A DNA stretch of 64,000 bases from Ardenticatenales bacterium (GTDB lineage: Bacteria > Chloroflexota > Anaerolineae > Ardenticatenales > Ardenticatenaceae), in the NCBI GenBank assembly GCA_020634795.1, contig JACKAZ010000008.1:62001-126000 (forward strand), in the 5' to 3' direction. Position numbers and translations under genes: made by a program. Shown here piece by piece: positions 52,466-61,538 of this stretch. Position 1 is the stretch's first letter, and every line of letters begins with the position of its first letter. Under the pieces are notes generated by a model. That model was not told the DNA's origin. It did not search any database and saw nothing but the letters and a program-made list of their open reading frames with translations.

Positions 52466-52885
52466 GTGCGGGTCGTTCTTGACGCCAACATCTTCGTGCG
52501 TGCGCTACTCACGAAACGAGGCAACCCAAAGCAGATTCTCGATGCTTGGGAGCAGGGCGCGTTCGAACTGTTCGTCTCGCAGGAGATTCTGGTAGAGATC
52601 AACCGCGTGTTACGTTACCCTCACATCGCCCGGATCCATATGAGGACTGATGAGGAGATAGCACGCTTTATCCAACATGTGGAAGCGGTCGCGACCATCG
52701 TGACGCCTACTGGGAAGATTGAGGTAGTCGGCGATGAGTCGGACAATCGCTATCTCGAATGTGCGGTCGAAGCAGGCGCGACCTATGTGGTGACAGGCGA
52801 CAAGAAGCATCTTCTGCCTATTGAAGAATACCGAGGCATCCATCTTGTACCCCCCGCCGTTTTTATCGCCCTTCTGAATTCCTGA
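52466..52885 (+). CDS. PIN-domain toxin (COG1569-type RNase)
   Basis: 139-residue PIN-domain ribonuclease, the likely toxin of the pair. The acidic metal-binding residues are in place: Asp6 (VVLDANIFVRALL), Glu in EILVEINRVL, Asp in GDESDNRYLECA and Asp in VVTGDKKHLL. It starts with GTG, 5 bases after the antitoxin stop. Its 3' end overlaps the end of the convergent DUF123 gene by 23 bases. Confidence 0.9.
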   Translation: MRVVLDANIFVRALLTKRGNPKQILDAWEQGAFELFVSQEILVEINRVLRYPHIARIHMRTDEEIARFIQHVEAVATIVTPTGKIEVVGDESDNRYLECAVEAGATYVVTGDKKHLLPIEEYRGIHLVPPAVFIALLNS

Positions 52886-53534
52886 AGGTTTGTTGGAAAA
52901 CAGGACCGCCCTCGCCCAGCCCGCCCTGCGCCACAGCAGCCTTGCGCTGAAGACGGTGGAAGTGGGGTGAGGGGGCGGAGGTCTGTTCACGGAAGCAGTC
53001 CTGATGGGTCGGTATCATCGACTGGCACGTCGAGATACCGCACACCGCTTCTTCCGTCCCCCGATCGCGTTCGGCGCGCACCCCAGTCCGCGTCACTCGC
53101 TCGCAAAAGGCCCCCAACGAGGGCGGCTCCGCGAAAGCCACCAAGTGCGCCACACATCGGCAATCCGATGCGCCGAAGCCAATGATCGGAATCGTTGCCC
53201 CCGGCAGTGAATTCAGTGCATCGGCCCAGCGATGCTCCAGCCTTGTGGGGTCGCTGCGCCACCAGAGCTCGCGCACGGGCGCGGCGGTACGTAAATAGTC
53301 GATGTGCCAATGCGGCCGCCGCAGTGGCGACAGATGATGCCTCAGCCGGCCCCGCAGCCCGCCCGACCCCAACGCGCTCCCCACATAGCCATACCAGCCC
53401 GGCGCAAAGTCGAACGTTCCCAGCTTGCCGATCGTCAGCCGTGATGGCACAGACAAGCCCATCCACAAGATGTAACTGCCGCCTTCTGCGGGGAAGGCCA
53501 AGTGGCGTTCGTTCACGAGGCGGGCGGCGTTCAC
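52863..53534 (-). CDS. DUF123 (GIY-YIG-like) protein with repeat-derived tail
   Basis: 223 residues. The DUF123 domain covers about residues 12-140, with the GIY-YIG-like GWYGYVGSALGSGGL, HWHIDYLRTAA and the diagnostic FGASDCRCVAHL. Proteins of this family are predicted nucleases, sometimes fused to endonuclease III. The GTG start overlaps the PEP carboxylase stop (GTGA), implying coupled translation. The domain normally ends around residue 150; the extra tail runs into repeat R4 and overlaps the convergent toxin gene by 23 bases, so it is probably a read-on created when the neighbouring module or repeat inserted. Confidence 0.8.
   Translation of the reverse strand: MNAARLVNERHLAFPAEGGSYILWMGLSVPSRLTIGKLGTFDFAPGWYGYVGSALGSGGLRGRLRHHLSPLRRPHWHIDYLRTAAPVRELWWRSDPTRLEHRWADALNSLPGATIPIIGFGASDCRCVAHLVAFAEPPSLGAFCERVTRTGVRAERDRGTEEAVCGISTCQSMIPTHQDCFREQTSAPSPHFHRLQRKAAVAQGGLGEGGPVFQQTFRNSEGR
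52930..52974. repeat. direct repeat R4, right copy, flanking the toxin-antitoxin module
   Basis: GCCACAGCAGCCTTGCGCTG through AAGACGGTGGAAG, aligning to 52019-52063. It lies inside the 3' tail of the DUF123 gene. Confidence 0.75.
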
Positions 53535-56284
53535 CCCGTGTTGCGCAGCCCCGCCGCGATGCCGTTCACGGCCAGCAGCACGGTGATGCGCGTCTCGTCG
53601 GCCGCCGCCGCTTCTGGATCGGCGCGCAGACGGCGCAGCAGCTCGACTTGGATGTAGTTCATCGGGTCGATGTAGGGATTGCGTAGCCGAATCGATCGTT
53701 GCAGCCACGGCTCGTTGTCCAGCAGCGCGTCTTGGCCCGTGATGCGGAGGATCGCGCGTTCGGTTCGGGCAAATTCCGCCTGCAAGCGGGGCCAGATGGC
53801 GGTGCGCGTCGCCTCGTCGGCCAGCGCGGCATAGATGGCGGCGATCGTCAGATCGGCTTTGCGCATCGACATCTGTGCGTTGTCGATCACGACGCGGAAG
53901 AAGGGCCAGCCTTCATACATTTCGCGCAACTGTGCCCAGCGTGCCTCGTCCTCGCCCGCCCATTCCTCGAAGGCGCTGCCCATACCGTACCAGCCGGGCA
54001 GCGTCACACGGCTTTGCATCCACGCAAAGACCCACGGAATCGCCCGCAGATCGCCGATCCCTTCGCTCTGCTTCCGTTTGGCGGGGCGACTGCCGATGTT
54101 GAGCAGGCCGATCTCGTCGATCGGGGTCGCTTGATGGAAGTAGCGCAAAAGCGCCGGGTTGTCGTGGACGAGGTCGCGGTAGGCGGCCTCGGCCCGCGGC
54201 GACAGGGCGACGATCGCTTCCCGCCATGCATCGCCCTCCCGGATCACTTTGGCGGGCCGTTTGCCGCTGGTCAGCAGCACCGCGCTCACGATCTGTTCTA
54301 GGTGGCGGTGAGCGACCGCGTCGTTGGCGTAGCGGTGGGTGATCGCTTCGCCCTGCTCGGTCAGCCGGATGCGTCCGCGCACCGATTCGGGCGGTTGGGC
54401 CAAGATGGCCCGGTTGGCAGGGCCCCCGCCGCGCCCAATCGAACCGCCCCGCCCGTGGAAGAGGGTCAGCGTCACACCGTACTCGTCGCAGGTGGCGGCC
54501 AACGCCCGCTGCGCTTGAAAGAGTTCCCAGTTGGCGGTCAGATAGCCGCCATCCTTGTTGGAATCGCTGTAGCCGATCATGATCTGCTGTTGGTTGCCAC
54601 GCGCGGCCAAGTGACGTTTGTAGGCCTCATTCTCGAAGAGATCGGCCATGATACGCGGCGCGTTGTGCAGATCTTCCACCGTCTCGAAGAGCGGCACCAC
54701 ATCCAGCGCGTCTGCGACGCCCGCGTCCTGCGCGAAGAGCAGCACTGCCAGAATATCACTGGCCCCGGTCGTCATACTGATCACATAAGATTGGATCGCC
54801 TCGACCCCGATCCGTTCGTGGGCACGTCGCACCAAACGGAAGAGGCCGACCGTCTCGTTGGTCTCATCGCTGAAATCAAGGTGGGCCGGCGTGAGCGGGC
54901 GGGGCGTGAGCAGTTCGCTCGTCAGCCGTTCCACCTTGCGCGCTTCGGGCCACTCGGCGTAGTCGTCGGCGATCTCGTAGCGGGCGAACAGCTCGGCCAG
55001 CGCCAGACGGTGGCGCTCGGCATGTTGGCGCAGGTCGAGTGTGGCCAAGTGAAAACCAAAGAGCCGCACTTGGCGCACCAAATCGCCCAGCCGGCCATCG
55101 GCGAGCCGCGCCGCGCCATGGGACCGCAGGCTGCGCTGCACCCGCGTCAGCTCGTCGACGAAAGCCGCGACATCGGCGTAGATGCGTTCGCGGGGCAGCC
55201 GTTCGCTGCGCCACGGTCGCTGGTTGTCCTCCAATGTCGCAGCCAGCTTGTCGTACATGAAGAACATCTTCTGGCGGTAGAGCTGGTTGGGGTAGCGCCG
55301 CTGCACGAATTCGGCCCGCTCGGGGAAGAGTTGCGCATCTTCGTCCAGACTGCGGCGCAGTTCGTCGCTGATACCGAGCCGCGCCGCGCTGCTCAGGTGG
55401 CCGTGCAGCTTGTCGAAGGTCGCCATGTAGGCCCGCAGGATCGTCTTCTTGTGCTCTTGCAGCGTCTGTTCGGTCACGGCCAGCGTCACGAAGGGATTGC
55501 CGTCCCGGTCGCCGCCGATCCAACTGCCATAGCGCAAGAAAGCCGGAATCTCGAAATCGTGGTCCGGATAGACGCTCTGCAGCGCCTCCGCCATCTCGCG
55601 GTAGATGCGGGGCAGCAGTTCGATCAGCGTATCCTCGAAGTGGTAGAGGCCACCGCGTACCTCGTCCAACACCGTCTGGCGGCGGCTGCGGGTCTGGTCG
55701 GTCTGCCAGAGCGAGGTCAATTCCTCGCGCAGGGCCGCGTCGTTGCGCTGGACTTCGCGGGGGGTGAGCGATGTCGTTCGCTCCGTGTCCAACAGCGCCT
55801 CGACGCGGCTCAGTTTGCGCAGAATGGTGCGACGTTTGGCCTCGGTGGGATGCGCGGTCAGCACCGGCATGATGAACAGATTGTCCAGCAGGGCTTGCAT
55901 TTCGTCCGCACTCACCCCCTCGTTGCGGAGCGCTGTCACTGCGCCCAGAATGCTCTCGTCCATCGCTTCGCCCGCCGCGAAGGCGCGGCTTTCCCGTTGG
56001 CGGAGGATGCGCACCCGCTCCTGCTCCTCGGCCAGATTAACGAGCTGGAAATACAACGAGAAGGCGCGAACGATCTCTCGCGCTTCTTGCCACGAAAAGC
56101 CACTGATGAGCGTGGCCAAGGCGTCGCCCGCCGCCGCCTCCCCGTTGCGGTGGGCGATGGCAAGGGTCCGCACCCGCTCCACCTGCGCGAAACGCGGCTC
56201 CCCCTGCTGCTCGACGATCGTATGGCCCAACATAGTGCCGAGCCGGTTGATCAGCCCCCGCAAATAGTCGTTCTGATTGCTCAT
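53531..56284 (-). CDS. ppc: phosphoenolpyruvate carboxylase
   Basis: 917-residue enzyme that adds bicarbonate to phosphoenolpyruvate to make oxaloacetate, feeding the TCA cycle. Family signatures are complete: catalytic His in VLTAHPTEAKRRT, the GSWIGGDRDGNPFVT loop, GYSDSNKDGGYLT and FHGRGGSIGRGGGP, and the C-terminal RNPYIDPMNYIQ with the final NTG. The start at 56284 has GGGAG 7 bases upstream. DUF123 follows with a 4-base overlap. A dicarboxylate transporter gene is transcribed divergently. Confidence 0.97.
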   Translation of the reverse strand: MSNQNDYLRGLINRLGTMLGHTIVEQQGEPRFAQVERVRTLAIAHRNGEAAAGDALATLISGFSWQEAREIVRAFSLYFQLVNLAEEQERVRILRQRESRAFAAGEAMDESILGAVTALRNEGVSADEMQALLDNLFIMPVLTAHPTEAKRRTILRKLSRVEALLDTERTTSLTPREVQRNDAALREELTSLWQTDQTRSRRQTVLDEVRGGLYHFEDTLIELLPRIYREMAEALQSVYPDHDFEIPAFLRYGSWIGGDRDGNPFVTLAVTEQTLQEHKKTILRAYMATFDKLHGHLSSAARLGISDELRRSLDEDAQLFPERAEFVQRRYPNQLYRQKMFFMYDKLAATLEDNQRPWRSERLPRERIYADVAAFVDELTRVQRSLRSHGAARLADGRLGDLVRQVRLFGFHLATLDLRQHAERHRLALAELFARYEIADDYAEWPEARKVERLTSELLTPRPLTPAHLDFSDETNETVGLFRLVRRAHERIGVEAIQSYVISMTTGASDILAVLLFAQDAGVADALDVVPLFETVEDLHNAPRIMADLFENEAYKRHLAARGNQQQIMIGYSDSNKDGGYLTANWELFQAQRALAATCDEYGVTLTLFHGRGGSIGRGGGPANRAILAQPPESVRGRIRLTEQGEAITHRYANDAVAHRHLEQIVSAVLLTSGKRPAKVIREGDAWREAIVALSPRAEAAYRDLVHDNPALLRYFHQATPIDEIGLLNIGSRPAKRKQSEGIGDLRAIPWVFAWMQSRVTLPGWYGMGSAFEEWAGEDEARWAQLREMYEGWPFFRVVIDNAQMSMRKADLTIAAIYAALADEATRTAIWPRLQAEFARTERAILRITGQDALLDNEPWLQRSIRLRNPYIDPMNYIQVELLRRLRADPEAAAADETRITVLLAVNGIAAGLRNTG

Positions 56285-56931
56285 GCCGCGCTCCCATGTG
56301 ACAGGTTGAGTTCCGTCAATGGTAGCGTAAAGGGGCGCGGCGTTGAAGAGGGGTGGGGACTGGCGACTGGCGAGTGGCAAGTGGCGGGGGCGTCGCTTGG
56401 CCGGACACAAAGGTTGCCGCTTCACCTTCCAACAACGCCAAAAGAGAAGTCATGTTAGCGCCAGGGCGTAGGCGATGCGTTGTCTATGGTAACGCGAGAC
56501 GTTCGCGCGAGCCAGCGCATCGCCGTCGAGCAGAATGTGGCCCAATCGACCAGCGCCCGCCTTGTTGGTGCTGTATACTGCTTCACAAACGATGATCGGC
56601 TTGCGCCCGTTGCGGCCGGAAAAGTAAAGGGGTGGGATCACCGTCCGCCTACCGTGGGCTGGCTTCGTTTTCCGTGTACTTGTCAGAGAGAAAAGGTGGC
56701 CTCTGCTATCGACTGCTCTCTTTGCTGATCGGCCTTCGGTCCCTCATCGGCACGCCTAGAAAGCAGGCGTTCGTTCGATAACTGGCGGGGACGCGGCACG
56801 CACACGGGAGGTGCGTGCCTACGACCTCCCTTGATCGACTCGTTACGAAAAGCCAGCGTCGCCGCACTCTCTGTTCATGGTACCGCCGGTTTCCCTACCG
56901 ACGTTCACTTCAACAATGAAGGAGAGAGTCC
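56285..56931. other. divergent intergenic region between ppc and the dicarboxylate transporter
   Basis: About 645 bases without a convincing gene; short open frames on both strands lack ribosome sites. It contains a short GACTGGC-type tandem (about 56358-56385) and a pair of overlapping hairpins at 56795-56830. GAAGGAGAG just before 56932 is the transporter ribosome site. Confidence 0.55.
56795..56830 (+). promoter_or_regulatory. two mutually exclusive hairpins in the transporter leader
   Basis: Hairpin 1: GGCACGCAC pairs with GTGCGTGCC (9 bp, 7-base loop, 56795-56819). Hairpin 2: GGGAGGT pairs with ACCTCCC (7 bp, 56806-56830). They share bases 56806-56819, so only one can form. The site is ~100 bases before the transporter ATG and could be an attenuator or other RNA switch. 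Confidence 0.4.
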
Positions 56932-58335
56932 ATGAACAGTCACGTCAGTTATCGCTCCGTCCTCGCCATGCTGCTTCTGGGCGTTGTGATCTGGTTCCTC
57001 CCCGTTCCAGAGGGCTTAACAGCCCCCGCGTGGCACCTCTTTGCGATCTTCATCACCACCATCATCGCGGTCATTCTGAACGTGGCCTCGATCTTCAACT
57101 TGGCGATCGCGGCGCTGGCCATCGCAATTCTCACCGGAACACTGACCCCCGAACAGGCCTATTCTGGTTTCAGCGCAGGCTTTATTCTTCTGATTGTGGT
57201 CGCCTTTTTGCTGGCGCGCGCCGCCATCAATTCTGGCTTGGGCGAGCGGATCGCCTACCTGATCATCCGCCGCTTGGGCAAATCGACCCTCGGGCTGGGC
57301 TACAGCATGGCGATCACCGATGCCATCATCGCGCCCGCCTTCCCCAGTAACACCGCCCGTTCTGGCGTGCTCTTCCCCATCATCCAAGCCATCGCGCTGG
57401 GCGGTGGTTCGCGCCCCGACGATGGCACCGAGCGTAAGCTGGGCAATTTCTTGATGATGAACGGCATTGCGGGGCTGACCATTTCGTCGGCCCTATGGCT
57501 GACGGCGATGGCCGCCAACCCCGCCGGGGTCGGCATTGCCGAGGAGTTCGGCATCAACATCAACTTCAGCAGTTGGCTCCTCGCCTCGGTTGTGCCATCG
57601 CTGACCGCGCTCATCGTTGTGCCCTATGTGCTTTTCAAGGTGGCCAACCCCACCGTGAAACGGACCCCCGAAGCGCCCGAACTGGCCAGCGCCAAATTGC
57701 AGGAGATGGGCCAACTGACCTCGAAGGAATGGATCATGGGCATCACCTTTATCTTGGTGGTGATCGCCTGGGCACTCTCCGAAACTCTTGGGATCGACAA
57801 GACAGCGATTGCCTTTCTGGGTCTGGCGGTCGTCATGTTCGCCAACATCTTCACGGCGGAAGACCTCAAAGCGCAAGGAACCGTACTCGACATTTGGGTC
57901 TGGTTCGCCATCCTCTATACGCTCAGCAATGCGTTGAACGAGTTTGGCTTCATGCCTTGGCTGGGCGACCGGATCGCCGCCCTCTTGACCGGCTTTAGCT
58001 GGCCGGTGGTCTACGTGGTGCTGGTCGTCTCTTACGTCCTCATCCACTACTTCTTCGTCAGTCAAACGGCCCAGATGCTGGCGTTGTACGGCGTCTTTCT
58101 GAGCGTGGGGTTGACGGCGGGGGTGCCCGGCCCGTTGCTGGCGCTGATGTTGCTCTTTGCGACGAACTTCTTCGCCGCCATCACGCCGCAAGGCTCCAGC
58201 GCGAACGTGATTTTTGCCGCCAGTGGCTATCTGGAGACGCAGGAGATGTACAAGTACGGGGCGGTCATCACGGCGGTGAATACGCTGATCTATCTGACGG
58301 TGGGCAGCGCGTGGATCTCGCTGGTCGCCCCTTGA
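56932..58335 (+). CDS. DASS-family sodium:dicarboxylate/anion symporter
   Basis: 467-residue transporter of the SLC13/DASS (CitT, VcINDY) family, with 11-12 spans. The first substrate/sodium motif is intact (AFPSNTARSG), and the second repeat has PQGSSANVIF in the matching place. It imports or exchanges C4-dicarboxylates, tartrate or citrate. GAAGGAGAG precedes the ATG. Encoded divergently from PEP carboxylase, it could supply or export C4 acids linked to that enzyme. The exact substrate is not readable from sequence. Confidence 0.92.
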   Translation: MNSHVSYRSVLAMLLLGVVIWFLPVPEGLTAPAWHLFAIFITTIIAVILNVASIFNLAIAALAIAILTGTLTPEQAYSGFSAGFILLIVVAFLLARAAINSGLGERIAYLIIRRLGKSTLGLGYSMAITDAIIAPAFPSNTARSGVLFPIIQAIALGGGSRPDDGTERKLGNFLMMNGIAGLTISSALWLTAMAANPAGVGIAEEFGININFSSWLLASVVPSLTALIVVPYVLFKVANPTVKRTPEAPELASAKLQEMGQLTSKEWIMGITFILVVIAWALSETLGIDKTAIAFLGLAVVMFANIFTAEDLKAQGTVLDIWVWFAILYTLSNALNEFGFMPWLGDRIAALLTGFSWPVVYVVLVVSYVLIHYFFVSQTAQMLALYGVFLSVGLTAGVPGPLLALMLLFATNFFAAITPQGSSANVIFAASGYLETQEMYKYGAVITAVNTLIYLTVGSAWISLVAP

Positions 58336-58391
58336 TGCGGCGCTAATCCTCATGGGTGCGTAGCGCGTCGCACAGGAAAGCGGGTGGAAAG

Positions 58392-58883
58392 ATGGCACGG
58401 GCGGCAGCACATACCCGCCGATGGCGGATTGCGGAGCTGATCTTTGGCCTTCCCTTTGGCGCGAGCTTTGTGCTGCACGCGATCTATCCGATGGGGATCG
58501 CGCAGGGCGCGTTTCTGCCGCTGCTCACTCCGATCGGAATCGTGCTGATTCTCCTTGCCATCGGGATCATTGGGGCTGCCCGCCGCGAGTTGGCCCGTTA
58601 CGACCAACCCACGGATCCCGGACAGCCGACCGGCCGCCTCGTGACCACCGGCCCCTATTCACGCTCCCGCAACCCGCTCTATTTGGCCGCCGCGCTCTTC
58701 TTCTTGGGCCTCGCCCTCCTGCTCAACACAGTTTGGGGCGTGGTCGCCCTCTTGCTTGCGGTCGTGGCCTGCCGTTATCTCTTGATCGTGCCCGAGGAAC
58801 GCTATTTGGCGGCGAAGTTCGGCGCTGATTATGGGGCCTACTGCGCCTCGGTCGGCAGATGGTTGGGCCGTCGCCGACCGTAG
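58392..58883 (+). CDS. ICMT/PEMT-like membrane methyltransferase
   Basis: 163-residue membrane protein with 4-5 spans and the isoprenylcysteine carboxyl methyltransferase-like signature TGPYSRSRNPLYLAAALFFL, and at the end VPEERYLAAKFGADYGAYCA, where EERYL and Y..Y line the SAM site. Bacterial members methylate small molecules or lipids, mostly unidentified. The ATG at 58392 is chosen because GGTGGAAAG precedes it and the first helix starts soon after. It stands alone after the transporter gene. Confidence 0.87.
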   Translation: MARAAAHTRRWRIAELIFGLPFGASFVLHAIYPMGIAQGAFLPLLTPIGIVLILLAIGIIGAARRELARYDQPTDPGQPTGRLVTTGPYSRSRNPLYLAAALFFLGLALLLNTVWGVVALLLAVVACRYLLIVPEERYLAAKFGADYGAYCASVGRWLGRRRP

Positions 58884-58936
58884 GGCACCGAAAGCGTCCT
58901 TATCTGTCCAAAGGAGGGGCAGCCCGACACACCCGC

Positions 58937-61258
58937 TCAATCGTACTCGATCGGCGTTTCGTCATCCGGCATCGGCGGCTGATCTTCGGGATCTGCAGCG
59001 GGTTTAGGAACGGCGCGTGGGCGACTCAGCCCCATCACGGCGGGCCGGCGGAGCGTATCGGGCAAGTTCGGCGCCGGATCGGGGATATTGACCGTGACCT
59101 TCGGCGTGTGGCGTGGTGGGGACGTGGCGGGGGGCAGTGCGGGCGACGCGGGGGGCGGCGTGGCGGGCGCGTTGTTTTGCACCGCTTGGCGTCGGCCCGA
59201 CCACGTGTCGCGCCGTACGGCGTTGTGGGCCGCAGTGCGATAGTCGTCGTAGGGCAGCGGGGGCGGCGTCGGCGGCTCCGTCGGGGTAGCACGGCGCGAC
59301 TCAGCGCGGCGCGGGGGCGGTCGACGTGACTCAGTGCGCTGCTTGGGCGGCGCTTGACGGCTCGGCTTCTCCGCACGTGCCTTCGTCATGAAGCGCGCCG
59401 TCAGATGACTGACGCGATCATTCGCAGCGGTGCGCAGCGGTGCAGGGGGCGGGGTGGCCGCAGGCCGCGTCGAGGATCGGCCCTGCAGGCGTGGCGCGTT
59501 GGCCGCGCCCAACTGCAACGCACCCGCCTCCTGTGCCGCCAACGAGCGGGCCACCGTGTCGATGGCCTGCCGTTCCACGTGCTGATAGGCCCGACTCTGT
59601 AGATCGAGCATCACCGCCACTTCATCTGCCGGAATCTGCTCCAGATACCGTTTCTTCAGCAGCAGGTGGGGCCGCCACTCGGCACTCGGCATGAACGGCT
59701 CATCATCGTTGGCATACGGGGCCAACTCGTACACCTGCTGGACCAGCATTTCGCGGATGGCGTCGGGCCGCTGGTGTTCGGGGGTTTGGGCAAAGAGCGT
59801 CAGCCCCGCCAGCTCGCTGCGGCGCAGCGCCTCGTCGTTGGCCCAGCCCTGCAACGCGGCGTAGACTGCCTTGCGTAAATCGGGCAGCCGCTGTGGGGGC
59901 GTGGGGGGCACTAAGCGCGATTCCAGCGACGCGCTCTGCTCTGCGTAGCGATCCAGCGCCCCCTGCAATGAATGGCGTTGGGTGGCAAGGCGCTGCCACG
60001 CATCCAACAGCGCCGCGATCTCGTCGCCGCTGGCCCGCACCAACGCCCGCTGCAATTCGTTGAGTGGGCGATTGCTGCCGCTGGCCAACACCGCCACGGT
60101 CCGCCGCTCAACTTTCAGTGGCAGATTCCAACCACTGACGCCCCGTTCTTCCCACTCATGCAGGTTACGGACCGCCAGCGGCTGCCCCTCCCATGCCGTG
60201 TCAAGCGCGGCCGCAACGCGAAAGCCATCGTTGGACTCATCGGGCAGCGCCACCGCCAGTTGTGGGACGTTGATCTGACGTGCCAAATGGCTCAGAAGGG
60301 TGTAGACCGCACTCGGCACGACTTGACTGGTCAGGAGTCGGTCATCGCGCAGCACGACCGGCTGTTCGCGCGGGGGCTGGGCGTTCAGGATCGGTTCCAA
60401 CACAAAGGCGAGCAGGCTCATCGGCCCCAGCAACGCCAGCGGCAGCGCCCAAAGGCGTAAGAAGAGGGCGCTGACCGCCACAGTTGCGACGAGCGCCAGC
60501 CCCAAGGTCCGCCATGCCGCACGCTGTTCCAGCAAGAAGGGCGCCCCTTCGGCCCGCGCTTGCGCATGGGCCGTCGTGTGGAGCGCGCCCCCGGCCCCCA
60601 CGAGGGCCAGCGTCCCGATCAGCCGCAATTCCGACGGGTAGAGCCAAGCCGTGAGTCGGTCGAAGAGGGGATGGGCGAGGCCAACCGTCAGATCGCCCGC
60701 CAGCAGGCTGCCACCGACGACCAGCAGGAGCACGCTGACCATCAGCCGGAAAAGCGCACTCCGTTCCGCACCGTTGCTCATCTGTAAGCGCCGTTGCACC
60801 GCCATTTGGGTAAGGGCGATGACGGTGACGAGCAGGGTAATGACGAAGAGGGGGAAGGCAAGCCAGCTCAGCGCCATGCGGTCGAGCCAAACGGTGTGAA
60901 TCAGCAGAGTGGCCAGCGCGACCAGAAGCGCCAGCCCCACCGCAAGGGCCGCCACGTTGCGGCCCGCACGGGGCACCACGTGCTGCACCAAGTTACGGCC
61001 CAGCCATAACCATGCCATCGGCAACGCAAAAAGGGCCAAGCGAGCCGTGGCGGGCGTGGCCCCCGGCCCGGCCAGCCCCACGACCGGCGCAGCAACGGAC
61101 AGCGCAAAGGCCACGGCCAACGCCAAGGCCCCCGCCACGACGGGCCACGCCCGACGCAGGGGCCAACCACCGCTGCGGCCATGCCACAGCAGCGCCAGCC
61201 ACAAGGCCCACCCGAGGCCCGTGACGTTAAGGGCTAACCAGAGGTTGTCGATGTCCAT
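58937..61258 (-). CDS. uncharacterised polytopic membrane protein (773 aa)
   Basis: I do not recognise this protein. About ten hydrophobic spans fill the first ~300 residues. A region around 310-440 resembles a GAF-like ligand or signalling domain (VVPSAVYTLLSHLARQINVP, VERRTVAVLASGS). A helical stretch follows (about 440-570), and the last ~190 residues are Pro/Arg/Thr-rich and probably disordered, ending acidic. The overall plan resembles the 7TM plus GAF sensor region of two-component kinases, but no kinase or phosphatase domain follows. It is transcribed convergently with the methyltransferase gene. Confidence 0.7.
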   Translation of the reverse strand: MDIDNLWLALNVTGLGWALWLALLWHGRSGGWPLRRAWPVVAGALALAVAFALSVAAPVVGLAGPGATPATARLALFALPMAWLWLGRNLVQHVVPRAGRNVAALAVGLALLVALATLLIHTVWLDRMALSWLAFPLFVITLLVTVIALTQMAVQRRLQMSNGAERSALFRLMVSVLLLVVGGSLLAGDLTVGLAHPLFDRLTAWLYPSELRLIGTLALVGAGGALHTTAHAQARAEGAPFLLEQRAAWRTLGLALVATVAVSALFLRLWALPLALLGPMSLLAFVLEPILNAQPPREQPVVLRDDRLLTSQVVPSAVYTLLSHLARQINVPQLAVALPDESNDGFRVAAALDTAWEGQPLAVRNLHEWEERGVSGWNLPLKVERRTVAVLASGSNRPLNELQRALVRASGDEIAALLDAWQRLATQRHSLQGALDRYAEQSASLESRLVPPTPPQRLPDLRKAVYAALQGWANDEALRRSELAGLTLFAQTPEHQRPDAIREMLVQQVYELAPYANDDEPFMPSAEWRPHLLLKKRYLEQIPADEVAVMLDLQSRAYQHVERQAIDTVARSLAAQEAGALQLGAANAPRLQGRSSTRPAATPPPAPLRTAANDRVSHLTARFMTKARAEKPSRQAPPKQRTESRRPPPRRAESRRATPTEPPTPPPLPYDDYRTAAHNAVRRDTWSGRRQAVQNNAPATPPPASPALPPATSPPRHTPKVTVNIPDPAPNLPDTLRRPAVMGLSRPRAVPKPAADPEDQPPMPDDETPIEYD

Positions 61259-61404
61259 GTTAACAAATGTTGCGGGGGATGCTGGGCGCAGAGTGTATCA
61301 GAACATTTATTCTAAGTCAAATTGGGGCGCGTTGAAACGGTATGGGGTACTGTCCTATGCGAGATAGGTTGCTTCTCATTACCCGCGTTTCTGCGTGCGG
61401 CGCT

Positions 61405-61456
61405 TGCCCTGAGCGAAGCGTTCGCGCGGTGGTCCGAAGGAGTAGGGTTCTGCGTC
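61405..61456. repeat. dispersed intergenic repeat R3, copy 2
   Basis: TGCCCTGAGCGAAGC, a CGCGC core and GGTCCGAAGGAGTAGGG, matching 7155-7203. GCGAA and TTCGC inside it can pair. Confidence 0.75.
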
Positions 61457-61538
61457 CGGCATCGGACTTGCTTGCTGTTCGTGGCAATTCGCGCTACGGT
61501 ATTAGATAGCGTAGCATTGACATGACAAGGAGCGGTGA

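Noticed and set aside
54302..56458. 718-codon open frame antisense to ppc
   Set aside because: Shadow of a GC-rich gene; the opposite strand encodes an intact PEP carboxylase with every motif.
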